Shown piece by piece: positions 62,214 through 64,000 of a stretch of DNA of 64,000 bases. The notes beneath the pieces were generated by a model, which ran no database searches, had not been told where the DNA came from, and worked only from the letters and a program-made list of their open reading frames with translations. The first letter of the stretch is position 1; each line of letters begins with the position of its first letter. A program made the translations under genes and the position numbers. Origin of the DNA: Boudabousia liubingyangii (GTDB lineage: Bacteria > Actinomycetota > Actinomycetes > Actinomycetales > Actinomycetaceae); assembly GCF_001907245.1 (NCBI RefSeq), contig NZ_MQSU01000001.1:22224-86223 (forward strand), given 5' to 3'.

Positions 62214-63500
62214 ATGAGCGAACCTGTAATCCTAAGCCCAGCAGCCCAAGAACTACTGGGGCAGCTGGGCGACTTCTCACCCGAAAACACACTGCAGATC
62301 GCTCAAAAATGGCGTTCTGCCGGCTACGAAGCAGAGGTCGTAGCCAGCGTCATGACCCAGGTTGAACTACGCCGCAAAGCGCAAGCCAAGTTTGGTCCCC
62401 AAGCTCAAAACCTGTACTTCACCATCGATGGGCTCGAGCAGGCCTCTAGGAGCCTGATTGCAAACTGGCACGCCCAACAGTGGCGCCAAGCCGGTATCAC
62501 GCACGTTGCCGATCTCGGCTGCGGGGTGGGCACAGAATCACTAGCCAACGCGCAGCACGGCCTAAAGGTTGAGGCCTTCGAAATCGACCCCGAGACCGCT
62601 GCGCTGACCAAGGCTAATCTAGCCCCCTACCCTGAGGCTACCGTTCATAACACTGACCTTTTCGAGGTCGCCAAACTAGTACCCCGCCCTCAGGGCCTGT
62701 TCGCCGACCCGGCTCGGCGTACTAACGGCAAACGCCTGATCCATCCAGATCAGTGGCTACCGCCGCTCCCCCAGCTCTTAAGCCTGCGGGAAGTCAGCCC
62801 TAATCTGATGATCAAGGTAGCTCCCGGTCTAGCACGGGAACATTTTCCGGCCGACTCCCACGTCGCCTATCTTTCCGTCGCCGGTTCTTTGGTAGAAGCC
62901 TGCATCCTAACTGGAAAACTGGCTGAACTTCAGGGTGGGCCCGGTCGTTCAGCGGTTATTTTAACTTCCGACCATACCTATCGTTTCATGGACAGTGACT
63001 GTCGGAACCCGCAGGCGGAACCAGTCCATCTAGACCGGGTCCACCAGGCGGCACCGGGTGACTACCTTTTTGAACCTGATCCGGCCCTGGTCAGGTCGGG
63101 GACTTTGGCTAGCTTCTGTGAGGACTATGGGCTGTCCCTACTTGATGAGCACCTTGCCTATCTAGTCCTGCCTGCGGGACAGGAGATCCCTTCTGATCCC
63201 GCTTTTAAGGCCAGCATTCAGGGATTTAAAGTTCTTGAAGTTCAGGCTTTAAAACCTAAAGCCTTAAAGCAGCGCGTGACGGCATTAGGTTGGGATCAGG
63301 TAGATATTCTGGTCCGCGGGGTTCAGGTGGTTCCGGAACAGCTACGCACGCAGCTTGGCCTGGGTGGGAAAAAGAAAGGCAAGGCAGCTAAACGGAAAAC
63401 TGCTCAACGTGGTCATGAGAGCGCTCATCAACACGGGGCGATTATCTGCGCCCGGGTTGGAGAGGACCATCTAGCGTTTCTGTGCGAACCACTAGGTTAA
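62214..63500 (+). CDS. SAM-dependent methyltransferase with THUMP-like domain
   Basis: The 428-residue protein has an N-terminal helical region, motif I VADLGCGVGTESL, an acidic EAFEIDPET and a DPARRTNGKRL motif like the D/NPA(R/Y) site of RNA and protein methyltransferases. The C-terminal part (about 310-390) is the THUMP-like domain of this family, with a basic tail KKKGKAAKRK. RNA is the probable substrate, but this is not proven. It is divergent from groES. Confidence 0.83.
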   Translation: MSEPVILSPAAQELLGQLGDFSPENTLQIAQKWRSAGYEAEVVASVMTQVELRRKAQAKFGPQAQNLYFTIDGLEQASRSLIANWHAQQWRQAGITHVADLGCGVGTESLANAQHGLKVEAFEIDPETAALTKANLAPYPEATVHNTDLFEVAKLVPRPQGLFADPARRTNGKRLIHPDQWLPPLPQLLSLREVSPNLMIKVAPGLAREHFPADSHVAYLSVAGSLVEACILTGKLAELQGGPGRSAVILTSDHTYRFMDSDCRNPQAEPVHLDRVHQAAPGDYLFEPDPALVRSGTLASFCEDYGLSLLDEHLAYLVLPAGQEIPSDPAFKASIQGFKVLEVQALKPKALKQRVTALGWDQVDILVRGVQVVPEQLRTQLGLGGKKKGKAAKRKTAQRGHESAHQHGAIICARVGEDHLAFLCEPLG

Positions 63501-63542
63501 AGCGCTCCGAACTACGATTAGGAACCAATAAATCCTTAGATA

Positions 63543-64000
63543 TTAGACTTCGACGATATGCGTCTGGTTGAGCGGCATGGAAGAGTCGGGGCTGAAGTTT
63601 AGCGGCGAGGACGGTAGGCCCGCTGCCACTAGGTTTGCCCCGAGGGCGGCGATTTGGGCACCGTTATCCGTGCAGTAGCGCAGTGGCGGCATCCGCACTT
63701 CAATCCCAGCAGCCTCTGCGCGTTCGTTTAGCAGCTCACGCAGACGGGAGTTAGCAGAGAATCCGCCACCAATGACCACAGTCTTAATACCGTGTTCTAG
63801 GGCTGCGTCGATTGCCTTCGAGGTTAGGGAGTCGTTTACGGCCTCAGAGAAGGACGCGCAAATATCGTCGACCGGGAGTTCTTTTCCTTCGCGTTGAAGA
63901 GTTTCAATGTAACGGGCCACGGCAGTCTTTAGGCCAGAGAAGCTAAAGTCCCAGCGGTGTTCGATCCGGTCCTTGGGACGTGAGAGGCCACGGGGGAATT
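63543..64000 (-). CDS. tsaD: TsaD, tRNA threonylcarbamoyladenosine synthase subunit (partial)
   Basis: The window holds the C-terminal 151 residues; the N-terminal part lies beyond the right edge. The segments FSFSGLKTAVARY, VVIGGGFSANSRLRELL and RYCTDNGAQIAALG are conserved in TsaD (Gcp), which transfers the threonylcarbamoyl group to A37 of ANN-decoding tRNAs. Reading upstream to the edge gives FPRGLSRPKDRIEHRWD, also family-typical, so the frame stays open. Confidence 0.95.
   Translation of the reverse strand, partial: FPRGLSRPKDRIEHRWDFSFSGLKTAVARYIETLQREGKELPVDDICASFSEAVNDSLTSKAIDAALEHGIKTVVIGGGFSANSRLRELLNERAEAAGIEVRMPPLRYCTDNGAQIAALGANLVAAGLPSSPLNFSPDSSMPLNQTHIVEV

Overview
The window looks like a contiguous piece of chromosome from an actinomycete, most likely a relative of Actinomyces or Varibaculum (Actinomycetaceae). 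The evidence is a WhiB regulator, an AdnA-AdnB helicase-nuclease pair, a DUF3107 protein, GuaB3, a tmRNA with a tag ending DFALAA, and gene orders shared with mycobacteria (prfB-ftsEX-M23-smpB-ssrA; adnAB/DUF3107/ferritin-like/DEAD helicase; MgtE-N/DUF1003/mrp/O-methyltransferase). GC content is middling by eye, and CTAG tetranucleotides and CTA leucine codons are unusually common. No intact phage, insertion sequence, CRISPR array, rRNA or tRNA gene was seen.

Layout. 1-1020: a sparse region with an inverted repeat, a possible recombinase remnant and an SdpI-like membrane protein, ending at the ssrA terminator. 1.0-6.3 kb (minus): prfB, ftsE, ftsX, a FtsX-partner M23 murein hydrolase, smpB and ssrA. 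6.3-11 kb (minus): a compact Tad/Flp pilus operon. 11-22 kb: a phosphotransferase-fold protein, adnA-adnB, DUF3107, a ferritin-like protein and a DEAD-box helicase. 22-27.3 kb: surface and membrane proteins (Ltp-repeat protein, LRV-type protein), a DEDDh exonuclease and a small acidic protein. 27.5-33.2 kb: two MFS transporters and an NMT1/THI5-type ABC importer. 33.3-43.5 kb: PHP phosphatase, aminopeptidase P, a stress-protein/MgtE-N/DUF1003 group, Mrp, an O-methyltransferase and class I fumarase. 43.6-51 kb: guaB3, a six-cysteine secreted protein, a DEDDh exonuclease followed by a solitary adenine-type DNA methyltransferase, a glycosyltransferase and guaB. 51.1-58.9 kb: a carbohydrate locus (family 31 glycosidase, LacI regulator, Cys-type sulfatase, two ABC permeases, sugar-binding lipoprotein). 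59-64 kb: whiB, an OatA-like acyltransferase, groES with a CIRCE operator, a THUMP-like methyltransferase and the 3' part of tsaD.

How genes work together. The most self-contained accessory system is the 51.1-58.9 kb locus. The sulfatase and the family 31 glycosidase both lack signal peptides, so the layout suggests that a sulfated oligosaccharide is imported intact and then desulfated and cleaved in the cytoplasm. Two copies of a palindrome close to GGTGATACGTATCACC lie at the promoters of the divergent glycosidase/lacI pair and of the ABC-sulfatase operon, and are the likely LacI-family operators. A second possible unit is the exonuclease-methyltransferase pair at 45.6-48.2 kb. Several start codons sit 6-7 bases after a TANNNT box, which suggests leaderless transcripts.
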